A stretch of 64,000 nucleotides of DNA from Emiliania huxleyi CCMP1516 (GCF_000372725.1 NW_005200507.1:339328-403327), one strand, 5' to 3'. Numbered from the stretch's first letter, positions 19,115 through 30,529 are shown. Translations and numbers: made by a program. Notes: generated by a model from the sequence alone, not told the origin.

Positions 19115-21428
19115 ATGCAGCCTCTGCTCAACCCACTGGCCGCCACGTCTCCGCCGCGCAGCCTGGTGCGCGACGGCGCCTTCTGGACCGCCGTGCTCAC
19201 CACGGCCAATGCCGCTCTCGGCGCCGGCGTCCTCGCCTATCCGATCGCCTTCCAGGGTGCCGGCCTGGCGGGAGGCTCGCTGCTGCTGCTGGGCTTTGCG
19301 ACGACCGCCTCCGTCGGACTCGGCGCCGTCTTCCAGTGCATGTCGGCCGCGCGCCGGCTCGACCCGCGCGTGCGCGACTACACCAAGATGGTTGGTGCCG
19401 CGTACGGCACGACTGCAGAGGCGCTCGTGACGGTGCTCATCGTGCTGTACGTGTTTGGCGCGTGCTGGGGTTACCTGGTCCTCCTCTCCGACACGCTCGG
19501 TCCGCTCGTCCGCAAGGTGGCCCCGGCAGTCGACGAGTCCCTCGTGCGCATCCTCCTCCAGTGCGGCTCGACGGCGGTTTGCATCGGCCTCTGCTCGCTC
19601 CGCTCGATCAACACGCTCAAGTACTCGAGCGCGCTGGCGGTGGCGGCGGTGCTCACCACGGTGGTGATGCTCGTCAGGAACTACGCCGCCCACCCGTGCA
19701 CCGCGGGCGACTGCGCCACAGCCGCAGGGCCGACCGTATGGTGCCTCCCGAGCCCCGGCTCCTCACCCGTGCCTCTCTGCCTGTGGCCGCTCCACATGTC
19801 CGTGACTCGCCCACGACGCGTCCCGCAGGTGCCCCTCCGGCGAGTGCTCGGGCTGGTGCACCGCGGAGCAGCTCGCCGCCGCGCCGACCAACTGCCCGGG
19901 CGGCACGCGCGGCGTGGCGCTCTGGCCGAGCGGCGCCGAGCCCTTCCTGGGCACCTCTCCTGCCTCGCCGCTAGCTCTCTCTGCGCCCTCTCTCCCCCCT
20001 CGCCCTCGCCCTCTCTCACACCCTCTCCCTCTCTCTACCCCCCTCCCCCTTCCCCTTCCCCCTCCCCCTCCCCCTCTCCCTCCCCCTCTCCCTCTCTTTC
20101 ACACGCAAGCCGTCGTGCAGGCGCGCTTCCGCTCGTCGCGTTCGCGCTGCAGTGCCACATCCAAGGCGCCGCAGTGTACCACGAGATGCCGCCGCGGCTG
20201 CAGTCCTCTCGCGCTGCGTTCGCCGCAATCGCCGGCGCGTTGAGCACCCCTCCCCACCACTCTCTCGCCTCCTCCTCCTCCTCCTCCTCCTCCTCCCGTT
20301 TCCTGTCTCCAGTCTCCAGCTTCCTACCTCCGGCCGCCGCCGCCTCCTCCTCCTGCCTCCTCCCCCCCCACCTCCCCCCGCTGCCTCCCGTTGACTCTCT
20401 TGCACTCTCCCCCTCCGCCTGCGCCGTCGCAAGACGCGGTTGCGACGCGGCCGTGCCGTGGCCTCCGCAGGCGCGTCGTCCTGCCTGCTCATCCTCCTCT
20501 ACCTCCCCACTGGCCTCGCCGGCTACGGCGCCTTTGGCGCCATCACGCAGGGCGACATCCTCACAAACTTTGGCGTCGATGACCCGCTTGCGGACGTCGC
20601 GCGCGGCTGCATCGCGGTGCCCGCGCCCCTCCGTCCCATCGGCCTCGCCCCCGTCTCCCTCCCTCCCCTTCCCCTTCCTTCCCTCGACCCCTCGCCTCGC
20701 CGCCGGCCACAGAGCGGCCAACCGCCCCCGCCCCCGCCAGCCAGCCCCCCGCCGACCGCCCGTCTGTGCGGCTCACGCGCAGCCCTACGGCCCGCCAGGT
20801 GACGGCTCTCTGCGCCTACCCGATGCAGCACTACCCGGCTAGGCTCGTGCTGCACAATGTGTGGATCGCAATGCGCGCCCGCGCCCGCGCCCGCGGCGCG
20901 CCCTCCTCGCCATCCGGTGACGCTTCCGTGTCTCCCCTCGCTGCGCCGCCGCCGGCTCAGCCGCCGCCCCAGCCGCCGGCGGGGCCTGCGCCCGCGGCCT
21001 TGGCGGCGGCTGCGCTGCTGCGCGACTCGCCCGCCGCCGCCACCGCCGCCGAGGGGGAGCCGAGCGTGGGATTCATCTTGTGCGAGTCGTGCGTGTGGGG
21101 ACTGCTCGTGCTCGGCCTCTCGCTCGCGGCGGCGGGCTCCTCCCTCTCGGGCGTCTTCTCGCTCGTCGGCGCGCTGTGCGGCGGCAACGTCATCTTCACC
21201 ATTCCGGGCCTGCTCTGGCTCAAGCTCGGCGGCGGCGGCGGCGGCGCGGCCGTCAGAGCCGCGGCCTCCGGCGCCGCCGCCGACGGCGCTGCGAGAGCCG
21301 GGGCAGTCGGAGCGGGCTGGAGGCGGCGCTTGCCGACGGCACTGCTCCTGTGCGGCGTCGGAGCTTTCATCACAGTGGCGGGCACGTTCGCGACGCTCCA
21401 GAGCATGGTCGAGGGCGGCGGGAGGTGA
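19115..21428 (+). CDS. Amino acid/auxin permease (AAAP, SLC38-like) transporter
   Basis: Multi-pass amino-acid:cation symporter family. Exons 19115-19728, 19829-19950, 20121-20234, 20471-20616 and 20799-21428 give 541 residues in one frame. The N-terminal helix TTANAALGAGVLAYPIAFQGAG is the AAAP/SLC38 signature (N..G.G.L..P.A...G). Exon 2 supplies a Cys-rich loop (CPSGECSGWC); exon 3 LVAFALQCHIQGAAVYHEM matches the conserved FxCHxxxxPIYxEL helix; exon 4 contains LPTGLAGYGAFG. A Pro/Ala-rich loop separates the last helices. Introns 1-3 are GC-AG, intron 4 GT-AG. The ATG at 19115 is chosen because it follows a GAATTC patch by 20 bases; another in-frame ATG lies at 19055. Substrate unknown. Confidence 0.85.
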
Positions 21429-21788
21429 CGCAACCTGCCGCCGCCGCCGCCGCCACTGCTCCTCGGCATCCGAAATGCGAAAAGTGGACGGAGCAGACGG
21501 GGGAGCAGCGGCCAAGGAGGAGGACGACGGTGACCTCAGTGATCAGACGAGGGCTGGGTCGAGGTCGGCGTGATCGATGTTTGGGGTGCAAGGGTAGCTG
21601 TGCCTGGCCGGCAAAGTTCCGTCTTGGTGTCGTCCTCACTCTGTGCACTCAGTCTCATCTGTATCCATTAATACGTTACGTGACAACGTGAGACATTTTT
21701 CCGATTTCGTGTAAATCTCACCATAATATCATAAAGCCGTAATACTCTGTGTGCGCGTACAATCATGTTTTACGTGTGCGGGAACGTT

Positions 21789-22330
21789 GGGAAGAGGCAC
21801 GAGGTCGAGGAGGGCGGCGAACCTCGACCGACGCGACTATATGGAGGACCCGTCGCCAGACGACGCAGGGCAGACGATGTGGAGGCGGAGCAGACGCGCA
21901 GGGCGAGACGAGGGAGGGAGCAGGACTTTGCGGAGATCAGCAGGAGGATGTACGAGGAGATTAGGAGCAGCAGGGACCCGAGGGACCATGTGGAAGACGG
22001 CTAGTGCTAGTCCCCCATCGGGAGGACGACCCCGGCTAGTCGCCGACCACACCCACAAAGAACCCTGCACAAAGATCGCACGGCCACGGGCGGGGACTTG
22101 GAGCACTTTTGGAGTGCAGTCATTAACCCTCACATCCAGGGCCGGGGAGCTAAGAAGCGCACCCAGCGAGCCGGATGATCGGTATCGGGCTACGGGCTAG
22201 AGAGCCCTGACCCCTAGCTAGGGGGGGGCGCGCATTCGCAGGGAAAGGGCCGTAAAATAAACACGGGTCTCCGAAGGGACCTGTTCCCTTTTTACCCATC
22301 TCACAGTAGAAGTGCCCGTTTTTATTTCTT
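21789..22330 (+). repeat. Repeat family R2, copy 1 (with about 180-base insertion)
   Basis: Matches 42360-42685 (reverse strand) from GGGAAGAGGCACGAGG to the end segment TTTTTACCCATCTCACAGTA. The shared reading frame ends GREQDFAEISRRMYEEIRSS...DHVEDG and a stop in both copies. Copy 1 alone contains about 22092-22270, which includes ACATCCAGGGCCGGGGAGCT, also found near 61.3 kb. The end is followed by T/A-rich TTTA units, suggesting a LINE-like 3' tail. Confidence 0.7.
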
Positions 22331-22617
22331 TATTTATTACATACGTACAGATTATATGCTACGAGGTCACAGTATGGGTTCCACTTGGTCCTTGGTCCTG
22401 CTCCTGGGAGATAGGCGGGTCGATTGCTCGATTCCGCATGGTGCATGTGGCAAAAAAAGTATTCGTCATAAGTTGGTGCAAATATGGCTCACGACACGTC
22501 GCGACAGCCACAGCCGTGAGGTGACACGCCGACGTTCCGGAACACGTGGGACGTGGCCAAGGGACGACCGGCTCGAAGTTATCGGCGAGGGTATGGGGGG
22601 CGAGCCGCCCTGGAGAT

Positions 22618-23829
22618 ATGCTCGCGAGCCGCCATGGAAAGCGGCGCCGTGGGCATTTGCCGCCGGCCCTCGACCAAGCCAGCGCCGCGGTCATCCTCGC
22701 AGACCTTGAGGCTGCCGCTGCCGCCGCCGCCAACGGCCGCTTCCTTGACGCGAATGCTTTCCAGGCGACAGTCGCTGCAGCAGATGACCTTGTCGGTTTT
22801 CTCGGCGAGGCGCGTTTGCTGCCAGACAGCATCCTCGCAGAGTACTGCGAACGGTACAATGCAGTGAAACTGGTCGGCAGGCGAGTCCGTGCCAAGCTGA
22901 GACGTCAAGGCGTTGGCCAGTCTGATCAGATTGTCAGTCTTCCAGACGACATTGTGCGCCACATCTTTGCTGCATTGGCCAACCCGCTCGACCCTGCCCC
23001 CGCCGTTCACCTCGCAAGCACTTGCAAGTACCTCCGGGTTGCGTTGCGCACAGGCTCTGGCTGCGAGCTGCAGCGGCTGCAGTCGTTCACGCGGAGCACT
23101 GATCTGCTGTGCGACGTGGTGAGCGTGGCTGGCGCGCAACCGGCAACACGAGCACAGCTGCAGTTGGCAACGACGCTCACGACGACCCGAAGCGCGACCG
23201 GCCGGACCTTTAAGGTTGGCGATTGCTCGACTCTCGCGGCGCTGATGGAGGGCGGCTGGCTGGACAGGCTCCAAGCGCTCCGCCTTGAGGTGCCATACCT
23301 AGGAGTGGCGGGCTTTCGACCGATCTTCGAGGCGCTGGCCGGTGGCGCGCTTCCGAAGCTGCGCCACCTCAACCTCTCCCACAACATCCTTGACGAGGGG
23401 GGCGGCTGCATTTGCTCGGCACTCTCACGCATCAGGCTACCGGCGGGGTGCGGCTTGTCTCTCAGCAACAACCGCATCACCAGCGACGGCGTGGTCGCTC
23501 TGGCCGGGGCGTTGGCTCGCGGCGCGTTTCCATCGCTGGTAGCCCTGGACCTGTCCGACAACGACATCGACGGCGCCGGCGTTGAGGCGATCGCCGAGTG
23601 CGGCAGGATGGGCCACCTCAGGTCGCTCCAGAGTCTGAACCTGGATGGCAATGACGGCACCACCGCCGCCAGCATCGACGTGCTGGCCGCGGCGCTCCGC
23701 GCTTGGGGCACCTTCCCCGCGCTAAAGAGCATCTACCTGCCTCACGAGGCCGCCGATTTCGGGCCGGCGGGTGCCCGTCTTGTCGCGGTGTGCAATCGCG
23801 AGCGAAACGTCGGGCTCTCCTGGATTTGA
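22618..23829 (+). CDS. F-box-like, leucine-rich repeat protein
   Basis: A single-exon protein of 403 residues. After an Ala-rich region, SLPDDIVRHIFAAL...HLASTCKYLR resembles an F-box helix bundle. The C-terminal half has ribonuclease-inhibitor-type LRRs: LPKLRHLNLSHNILDEGG, GLSLSNNRITSDGVVALAGAL, FPSLVALDLSDNDIDGAGVEAIAE and LQSLNLDGNDGT. An F-box plus LRR layout suggests a substrate adaptor for an SCF ubiquitin ligase, but the F-box is only weakly recognisable, so this is inference. An in-frame GTG start exists at 22546; I use the first ATG. Confidence 0.75.
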   Translation: MLASRHGKRRRGHLPPALDQASAAVILADLEAAAAAAANGRFLDANAFQATVAAADDLVGFLGEARLLPDSILAEYCERYNAVKLVGRRVRAKLRRQGVGQSDQIVSLPDDIVRHIFAALANPLDPAPAVHLASTCKYLRVALRTGSGCELQRLQSFTRSTDLLCDVVSVAGAQPATRAQLQLATTLTTTRSATGRTFKVGDCSTLAALMEGGWLDRLQALRLEVPYLGVAGFRPIFEALAGGALPKLRHLNLSHNILDEGGGCICSALSRIRLPAGCGLSLSNNRITSDGVVALAGALARGAFPSLVALDLSDNDIDGAGVEAIAECGRMGHLRSLQSLNLDGNDGTTAASIDVLAAALRAWGTFPALKSIYLPHEAADFGPAGARLVAVCNRERNVGLSWI

Positions 23830-24256
23830 GATTTTCACTCGTTTATTTATCACACACATGTGAACATGAACCTGCAACCTCCCGCACGCACGCCTTATCT
23901 TCAAAAAATACTCCAGGGCCTCGGTGCCAATCGTGTCGCGTGGACGTCCCTTCGTTCGTCAGCGCGTCCTCTGCGTCGATGTGGCTAGACTACGTACGTC
24001 GATCGAGACCGTGCGGCGAGAGATTTGTTTTGTGTTTGACTGTCCGTGGTCCTGTCCTCTCTCTGGCCAGAGAGAGATTTGTTGGATGTCGCTCTTATTA
24101 GCCGCCCTCCTGATCTGTGCTTTTTGTTGCTTAGACCGGCCAAAGCCTCCAGAACGCGCACACTTGGTGGGCTCGGGGAGGAAGGGCGGGAGGGGGAGGG
24201 GGGGATTGGGAAAATCAATCTTCGTCGCGTCGAAGTCGCTGCCACTTGCGAGCGCC

Positions 24257-26344
24257 ATGTTGTTCGCGGTGACGGCGGCCCTCACGGCGCTGCCAGCGGG
24301 GGCGGCGCACATCCCTACGTGCCCCTCGCCCGCCTCGCTCAAGTGCCTCCTCGACTCGCTCGAGGCGCATGGCGCCGTGGCGGTCAGCGGCGTCCCGGGC
24401 CTCGAGGCGGCCCGCGCCTCCGCCTACGCGTTGCTCGCGGCGTGCGCGTCCGACGAGGCGACGCGCGCGTCCATGCAGGAGGTGGTGCTGGGGGACGGGA
24501 CCGCGCGCCGCTCGCTTGCTGCGCGCACCGTGCGTGGCGTGCCCGAGCCGCTCGAAGGCACGTGCAACGGCGCGGGCGAGGCGCTCGAGCCGCTCCGGGC
24601 GATTGTCGACTCCGCGAGCCGCGCCTTCCTGGGCGCGCTCGAGCCACTCGAGCGTGGCTCGGCCGCCCTCCTCACCACCCGCTCGGGCCGCGGGTACCAC
24701 TCGCTGCTCGAGGTAGCGCAGGGCGGAGAGCAGCTCGAGCACTTCCACACCTACGTGCCGCTCCGCCTCGCGCCGGCGCCCAACGCCTCCTCGCACGACT
24801 TGCCCGCCCTTCCCCTGCACACCGACGCCGGCCTCCTCCTCGCGCTGGTGCCTGCGATGTGGGTGGCGAGCCCCTCCGACCTCCCCTTCTCCCCCTCCTC
24901 CCCTTCGGACGGCTTCTCTGTCGAGGGCGCGGCCGGCGAGCTGCTCACAATCGAGCCAGAGTCGGCCCCCTCGTCGGTGGTCTTCGTCGTCGGCGAGGGA
25001 TGGGGCCGCTGGCTCGAGCCGGCCCTGCGCGGCAAGCTGCGCGCCGCGCCGCACTCGCTCGCCATTCCGGCTGGCGCGCGCGGCAGCCGGGCGTGGTACG
25101 GCCGGATGCTGCTGCCGCCCGGCGACGCGCTGATGCCCTCGTCTAAGCGCGACGGCGGCGCGCCTCCCACCTACTCCGAGTGGTCGGCCTGGGCCAATGC
25201 GCAAGTATCGCCAGCCTCCCCCCGCGCCGCCGCCGCCGCGCCAGCCGCCGAGGCTGCGTCGGCGGGCGGCGCCGTCGCCCTATCGCACGGGCGCGAGCTG
25301 GACGTCTTCGACGCCGCCGGCTGCAACTCGAACCAGATCTGGTGCTGGCACGCCTGCAAGAACTTGGACGAGCTCAACTGCGCCAAGGAGGACGCGGTGT
25401 GCGCCCTGCCGGACGGGTCCGTCTGGGACGGCAACGAGAACAACCACAACGCCCAGCTCGAGTGCCTTCCCGAAGAGCACTCGGGGCACGGTAGGAACGG
25501 GACGGACGAGGCGCGCTTCTGCACCGGCCGCGGCACGTCGATGCACATGGACGGCTTCACCTTTTTGCAGCGCGGCGAGACGAGCTGCGTCATCTTCCTT
25601 TTCACCCCGTGGCTCCTCTCCTCCGATGCAAAGTTCGCGCTCGCCGTCCTCGGCACGGTCGCCCTCGGCGTCCTGGCCGAGCTGCTCACTTGGACGCGGC
25701 GCACGCGCGTCTCCGCGTCGGAGCGGCTGCGCAGCCGCCCCCACGCGTACCGCGCGGCGATGGGCGGCCTCTTCGCGCTCCAGGTGGCCCTCGGCTACGC
25801 GCTGATGCTCATCGCGATGACCTACCAGGCGGAGCTCTTGATCGCCGTCGTGGCCGGCCTCGCGCTCGGGCACACACTGCTGAACGTGACTGCCCCCGTC
25901 GGCGAGACGAGCGACCCGTGCTGCGCCGAGCCCGTCGCACAGGGCGGGGAGAGGGCCTGGCTCGACGGCGTGCCTGTCCGGGCCGGCGCGCGCTCCCTCG
26001 AAGCGGTCAGCACGGACGGCGCGACAAGCCGCTCCTCGACCGAGACACTGCCCGCCGCCTTTGGCCAGCCGCACGCCGAGGGCGGCGGCGAGCACTCCGC
26101 CGACCTCACGGTGGCGCCCATCTCGTGCGAGAAGTGCTGCGCCGCCGTCGCGGGCTCGATTCGCGCGGTCGAGGGCGTCATCGACGTCCGCTGCGACCTC
26201 GACGGCGCCTGCCACGCCACGCTGAGTGGCGAGCTCGCACGCAGCCCCCTCGCCCCGGCCGCGCTCAGCGCGGCGGTCGCCTCCGTCGGAAAAGTGGTGA
26301 CTTGCGGGCCCCACCTCTCAAGCAAGACACGCGTGCGGCTCTAG
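24257..26344 (+). CDS. Fusion: 2OG-Fe(II)-oxygenase-like domain + Ctr copper transporter + HMA domain
   Basis: A single uninterrupted frame of 695 residues. A signal peptide (MLFAVTAALTALPAGAA) leads into a domain resembling isopenicillin-N-synthase-like 2OG oxygenases: LPLHTDAGLLLAL gives the H-x-D iron pair (His188, Asp190) and AAPHSL the distal His (266), with an Arg at 276. A Cys/His-rich linker (about 345-425) follows. MHMDGF (429-434), CVIFLFTPW, the helix containing MLIAM (Met517/Met521, the MxxxM of Ctr pores) and GLALG (GxxxG, 534-538) form a complete three-helix Ctr copper transporter. The C-terminus (about 616-682) is a heavy-metal-associated fold with the C-x-x-C of SCEKCC (624-627). 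The parts are individually recognisable; the combination is unusual. Confidence 0.82.
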   Translation: MLFAVTAALTALPAGAAHIPTCPSPASLKCLLDSLEAHGAVAVSGVPGLEAARASAYALLAACASDEATRASMQEVVLGDGTARRSLAARTVRGVPEPLEGTCNGAGEALEPLRAIVDSASRAFLGALEPLERGSAALLTTRSGRGYHSLLEVAQGGEQLEHFHTYVPLRLAPAPNASSHDLPALPLHTDAGLLLALVPAMWVASPSDLPFSPSSPSDGFSVEGAAGELLTIEPESAPSSVVFVVGEGWGRWLEPALRGKLRAAPHSLAIPAGARGSRAWYGRMLLPPGDALMPSSKRDGGAPPTYSEWSAWANAQVSPASPRAAAAAPAAEAASAGGAVALSHGRELDVFDAAGCNSNQIWCWHACKNLDELNCAKEDAVCALPDGSVWDGNENNHNAQLECLPEEHSGHGRNGTDEARFCTGRGTSMHMDGFTFLQRGETSCVIFLFTPWLLSSDAKFALAVLGTVALGVLAELLTWTRRTRVSASERLRSRPHAYRAAMGGLFALQVALGYALMLIAMTYQAELLIAVVAGLALGHTLLNVTAPVGETSDPCCAEPVAQGGERAWLDGVPVRAGARSLEAVSTDGATSRSSTETLPAAFGQPHAEGGGEHSADLTVAPISCEKCCAAVAGSIRAVEGVIDVRCDLDGACHATLSGELARSPLAPAALSAAVASVGKVVTCGPHLSSKTRVRL

Positions 26345-26895
26345 ACGGCGCGACAACGCATTGGCTTGCTCGTCTACCACTGCGGCTGAAGGACAAGCCC
26401 CCGCAGACCCGGGCCACCCGGCCGACGGGACGCCGGGCAGCAGCATGCGAAGCGGGCCTCGACGCCCCCGATCCCCCCCCCCCCCCCCCCTCCCCGCCTC
26501 GGCGCATCCGCGGTATCGCTACCCCCTCACTGCAGGGTGGCAGCAGCTGCGCGCCGAGACGCCCCCGAGTCGCGATCCTCGCACACACTCTGTCCCTGTA
26601 TATGCACCGCCCGCCCCCGCCGGCCCAGATGTCAGGCCGCGGAATCCTCGCGCCCCCCGCGCATGCACTCTCGCTCTTGTGTAGAGTCCGGTATCTCAGC
26701 ACACGATGAAAAAAGAAAAGGCGCTTCCACGACTAGAGACTAGACAGATCTAGCACGGCGCGTGATGCCAAAAGACTCAAGTCTCCGGGGATTCTGAAAA
26801 CTGCTCGGCGGTGTGTGCGCCGGCATTGGCAACGCAACGGCCTTGAAGCTTGCATGCAGCATGGCGTTGGCCGTGCGCGGAGCGCGGTCGGGTCG
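26345..26895. other. Intergenic region between convergent genes
   Basis: Convergent 3' ends of the fusion transporter (+) and RIO1 kinase (-). It contains a homopolymeric C run near 26476. No gene is supported. Confidence 0.5.
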
Positions 26896-28866
26896 CTATC
26901 GCTTCACACCCTTCTTCTTCGCCTTCTTCACGTACTTTGGCGTCTTGTTCAGCCGCGCCTCGCGCTTCGCCTCTTTGGCCGCCGCCTTGCGCTCGCGCTT
27001 GTCGTCGCGGTCCTCAAAGTGGTGCAGCCGCGCCGCCCGGGGCCGCCGCAGCCGCTCGCCCTCCTCGCCCTCCTCCTCGTCGCTCTCCCCCTCGCCCTCG
27101 CTCTCGCTCTCGATCCCGCTGCCGGCGCCGCTCCCCGCCTCGCCCCCCTCGGCGGCGCCCTCGCCTCTGGCCGCGCCCGCCCCCTCGCCGCCCTGCGCCG
27201 TCGCGATGCTCAGGTCCTCGTTGAAGCCGTTGAGCCGCGCGTACGCCAGCGAGCCTCCCTGCCCGCCGCGCGCCGCCCGGATGTCGCGCTCGATCTGCAT
27301 CAGCGGCAGCTCGCCGAGCGTGCGCGGGATGTGCATCTGTGCAAACACACGCTCGCTCACCTCCTCCTCCGCCGCCGCCTCTGCCGACGCCGCCGCGCTC
27401 GCAGCCGCCCCCGCCTCTGCCGCCTCCGCCTCGTCCTGCGTGAGCGGGAGGCCCTCCAGCCCCGCCTCCGGCCCCGCCTCCAGCCCCGCCTCCAGCCCCG
27501 CCTCCGGCCCCGCCTCCAGCCCCGCCTCCGGCCCCGCCTCCTGCTCGCCGTGCGGCGCGCCCGCCGCCAGCAGCGCGTCGTAGGCCGCCTCCTCCTCGCC
27601 GCGGCCGATCACCGGGTCGGTCACGAAGCCGAAGAGCTGCTGCAGCGTCGGCAGCGGCCGCACGCCCTGCCGCCGGAAGAAGAGGATCGCATTCTCGCAG
27701 TCCTTGCGCAAAAAGACGAGGGCGTTCGGGTGGTCGTGCTCCACCGCCTGCGGCATTCAACACTTCAGGATCAACGCTGGTCCTCTTCATCCTTCGGCGG
27801 TCGAGTTCCGCCGCCTGCGACACGTCGATCACGACCACCCTCCCGTTGTACCAGAGCAGGTTGTACTCGGAAAAGTCGGCGTGCACCAGCCGGCAGCCGT
27901 GGAAGATGTGGCGCAGCAGCAGCATCACCTTCCGACTCAGCGATTCCAGCTCAGGTGCAAGCCTGCCACACTCGAGAGGCCGCGCGCAGCAGCAGCGTCG
28001 CCTGCCGGCTCGCGCTCGCCGCCTCGTCTGCACTCAGGCTCGCGTCTTTGAGGCGCGGAGCCGCGTAGCCGTCGCAGCCGACAAAGCTCATGAGCAGCAC
28101 GTGCTCGCGCAGGGCGAGCGGCGCCGGGCACGGCACGCCCGCCTCGGCGAGGCGCCTACGGCACGGCTCCGAGCAGGCTCGGGCTTGCGCTCCGGCCGAG
28201 CGCGCGGCTCCGCCTGAGCGAGCGGCGCCGGTAGTTGCGCATCTCCTTCTCGGCCCACATGCGGACCATCTTTCGCGGGTTGGAGCGGCAGTAGCCGTGG
28301 CGCCAACGGAACTCGCCCGCCACGTACCGGTCCCTGTCCTTGAAGGTGAGTACCGACGTCTTGTACACCTTGACTGCAACCTCGGCCGGCTCGCGCGCGA
28401 AGGCGTGGTACACGTTCGCCTCCTTGCCGGTCGAGACGCAGCCGTTGATTGACTGCAACACGCCCGAGTTGAGCATCTTGAAGAGTAGCAGCCGCGTCCG
28501 CGGGTCCAGCACGTGCTCCGTCGTCGCGCGCTCGTCGCGTGTGAGGCCCGTGTGCTTTGGCTGCGCCGCCTTGCGCTCTGTACGGCTGAGCGAGTTGCCC
28601 GCGGCCTGCGACATGGACGTGCCGCGCAGCGGCTGCAGCGAAATGAGCGAGTCGAACCGACTCGCCAGCGACTCCGACTTGGCGACGGTGAGACGCTCGT
28701 TGCCGTCATCGACGCCGTCCGCCCATTGGTCGTCGTCGTCGTACCATCCGTCGCTCGCGCCGCCGTCGTCGCCCGAGGCGGCGGCGGCGGCCGCGGGCGC
28801 GGGCGCGGCCGGACCGTCGATCTCATCCTCCGCGTCGGAGTAGCGTCCAGCGTCAGCGGGCAGCAT
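26896..28866 (-). CDS. RIOK1: RIO1-type atypical protein kinase (RIOK1)
   Basis: Acts in late cytoplasmic maturation of the 40S ribosomal subunit. Exons, in coding order: 28866-28229, 28155-28002, 27928-27815, 27747-26896; 585 residues. It shows the RIO1 P-loop STGKEANVY (about 145-153), [36 protein letters not shown], catalytic VHADFSEYN (Asp about 282), the metal-binding DVSQ (Asp about 299) and [17 protein letters not shown]. The chosen joins give the same spacing between APRLK and LVHAD as human RIOK1 (32 residues by my count). The C-terminus has Gly-Pro-Glu-Ala repeats and a basic tail [10 protein letters not shown]. All three introns are GC-AG and each starts with a near-copy of the following exon. 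The first ATG is at 28866; an upstream in-frame GTG is ignored. Confidence 0.92.
27450..27545 (-). repeat. In-frame minisatellite in RIO1 kinase tail (Ala-Gly-Pro-Glu units)
   Basis: About seven copies of a 12-15-base unit, encoding alternating GLEAGPEA residues, within the low-complexity acidic region of the kinase C-terminus. Confidence 0.75.
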
Positions 28867-28890
28867 CCTGCCGCCGACAAACCTTGGCAC

Positions 28891-29344
28891 TCTGGCTCCA
28901 CTCAGGCTGCGCTGTGGCTTATTGGCTCCGCGCGGTTGGTGGGCGCGTGGATGCCTTGTGGCTCAGCGCGGCGAAGATTTCTTTTAAGCTACACTTCGTT
29001 GTTAATAGGAACAAGCGAAGGCACACACGACATGACGCCAAACACACGATTGCACGCACCCGCACCGCACCTCGCACCCGCACCCGCCGCCCCCCCGACC
29101 CCCGCCCCGCCTAGGTGGGAAAGAGATGAGGAGATGGGACAGCGAAGGAGGAGCCACGAACACGTATGGGAGGTTTCGTTGATGCCTCACGCTGCCCGGC
29201 GTCTCTCACTTTCCGGGACAGCCCCGCCCTTGTGAGGCAGGAAAGTGACAGATTTCTTTTAGCTTCCTGTCTATAGAGAACATTTATGCGCCGATTTTTT
29301 TCCCTTGAAGCACTTGGGGCGCGGCTTTCTACTTTGTTTACCTT
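28891..29344. other. RIO1 kinase upstream region
   Basis: Contains an AAAAGAAATC patch (minus strand, about 28975-28990), comparable to the AT-rich patches near other starts here. No gene supported. Confidence 0.4.
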
Positions 29345-30130
29345 GCGACAGCCTGTCGGCGCTGCTGACCGTGCCCTGCTGCACAACTGACCACCTGCAT
29401 AGCTCGCGGCCTTAGTATCCAGCATTCAGTGACGACCTGATCGTACGGCCAGTAGGAAGGTGTCCTTCCAGCGCGTGCACGTGTCCTTCCAGCGCGTGCA
29501 CGCTTCTGACGCAATGCGCGTCACAAACTGCCTCGGATTGGCTGCAGTGCTGGCACTCTCGAGGCTATGCCTACACAGCCTCGCGCGCATGGGCAGTCAA
29601 GAGGGACCATGCACCTTCTCACGACAGCGCCGGTGCTCTCTCTTGGACCGGCAAACGTGGTGGTCTCGTGTCACCAATGTGGGACCAGTGCGGCATCGCG
29701 CCATCGACAGCTCTGAACTGCGCCTCACCACTGACCGGGAAGGCCGCCAAGTGGGTCAGCACCGGTCGCACATTGTGGCAGCAGTCAGTAGCGCATGTCT
29801 GATAGCTAGAGCAGCAGCGTCAGGGTCGCAGGGTCGGATCGTGTCAAGCCTCTCGCCCGGCCGGCCGCGTGCAGACGTCGGCCTGTCTGCTGTGAGTCTG
29901 GAGTGATCTGTCGGCGGTCAGTACGACCGATCAGGTTGGAGTTTTCTGATGATTGGAGGGTCTATCTGTATGTACTTCTTGCGATCTTTCCAAATCTGCC
30001 CTCTAATCAACCGTAATCATTCGGGAGGTTGGTGCTAGCTGAGACTAGCGGAGCCGGGGCCCCGGCGCCCCGCCTTTCCGCACTGCGGCGCGGCGCACGG
30101 TGCCTCCGGGGGCCCCCGCCTCCCCCATGA
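29345..30130 (+). repeat. Repeat family R3, copy 1
   Basis: About 780 bases, homologous to 54523-55285 (reverse) and, for the last 250 bases, to 60868-61122. All three share the same 3' end (AATCNNGAAGTTGGTG, then TTTCCGCACTGCGGCGCGGC and GCACGGTGCCTC), while the third copy is 5'-truncated. That pattern is typical of non-LTR retroposition. The reading frame in copy 2 is longer than in copy 1, but no domain is recognised. Copy 1 also has a local duplication of GTGTCCTTCCAGCGCGTGCA. Confidence 0.75.
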
Positions 30131-30137
30131 CGATCGG

Positions 30138-30161
30138 CTGGCGACCCGTTAGGGTCGCCAG
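30138..30161. repeat. Perfect 10-bp stem hairpin (CTGGCGACCC / GGGTCGCCAG)
   Basis: A 10-base perfect stem with a 4-base loop, directly beyond the R3 copy 1 end. Confidence 0.8.
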
Positions 30162-30529
30162 TTGAGCTAGGGAGTGCGGCGATGGCCGCCCAAATGCAAA
30201 CGCAGGAGATAAAATGCTTTGAGGCGACGTTCCGTGGGTAGGATCAAGTCGCCGCTTGCTTTAATTACACTCCTTGCCGCACGCGCAAAGTCTACGCGCG
30301 TCCTCGGGGCCAAGGCACAGCCCAGCTGTCTGAGGGAGAGAGTCTCCCTCGCTGCGCGTTTCCAGAGCGGTGGACTCCCTATTCCACTGGCGATCTCTCT
30401 CGACTAGCGACCTTCCTCCGGCTTCTCACTGGCAGTCTCTCCTATCACGGGCACACTGACAGGGGTGGCCGAGGCACACGCCGAGGGTGGCAGGGTATTG
30501 ACCCCGGACACAGTTATTGTTATGGTGTT

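Noticed and set aside
23924..24256. N-terminal extension of the copper-transporter fusion
   Set aside because: The in-frame extension lacks conservation-like features, and an ATG followed by a good signal peptide begins at 24257.
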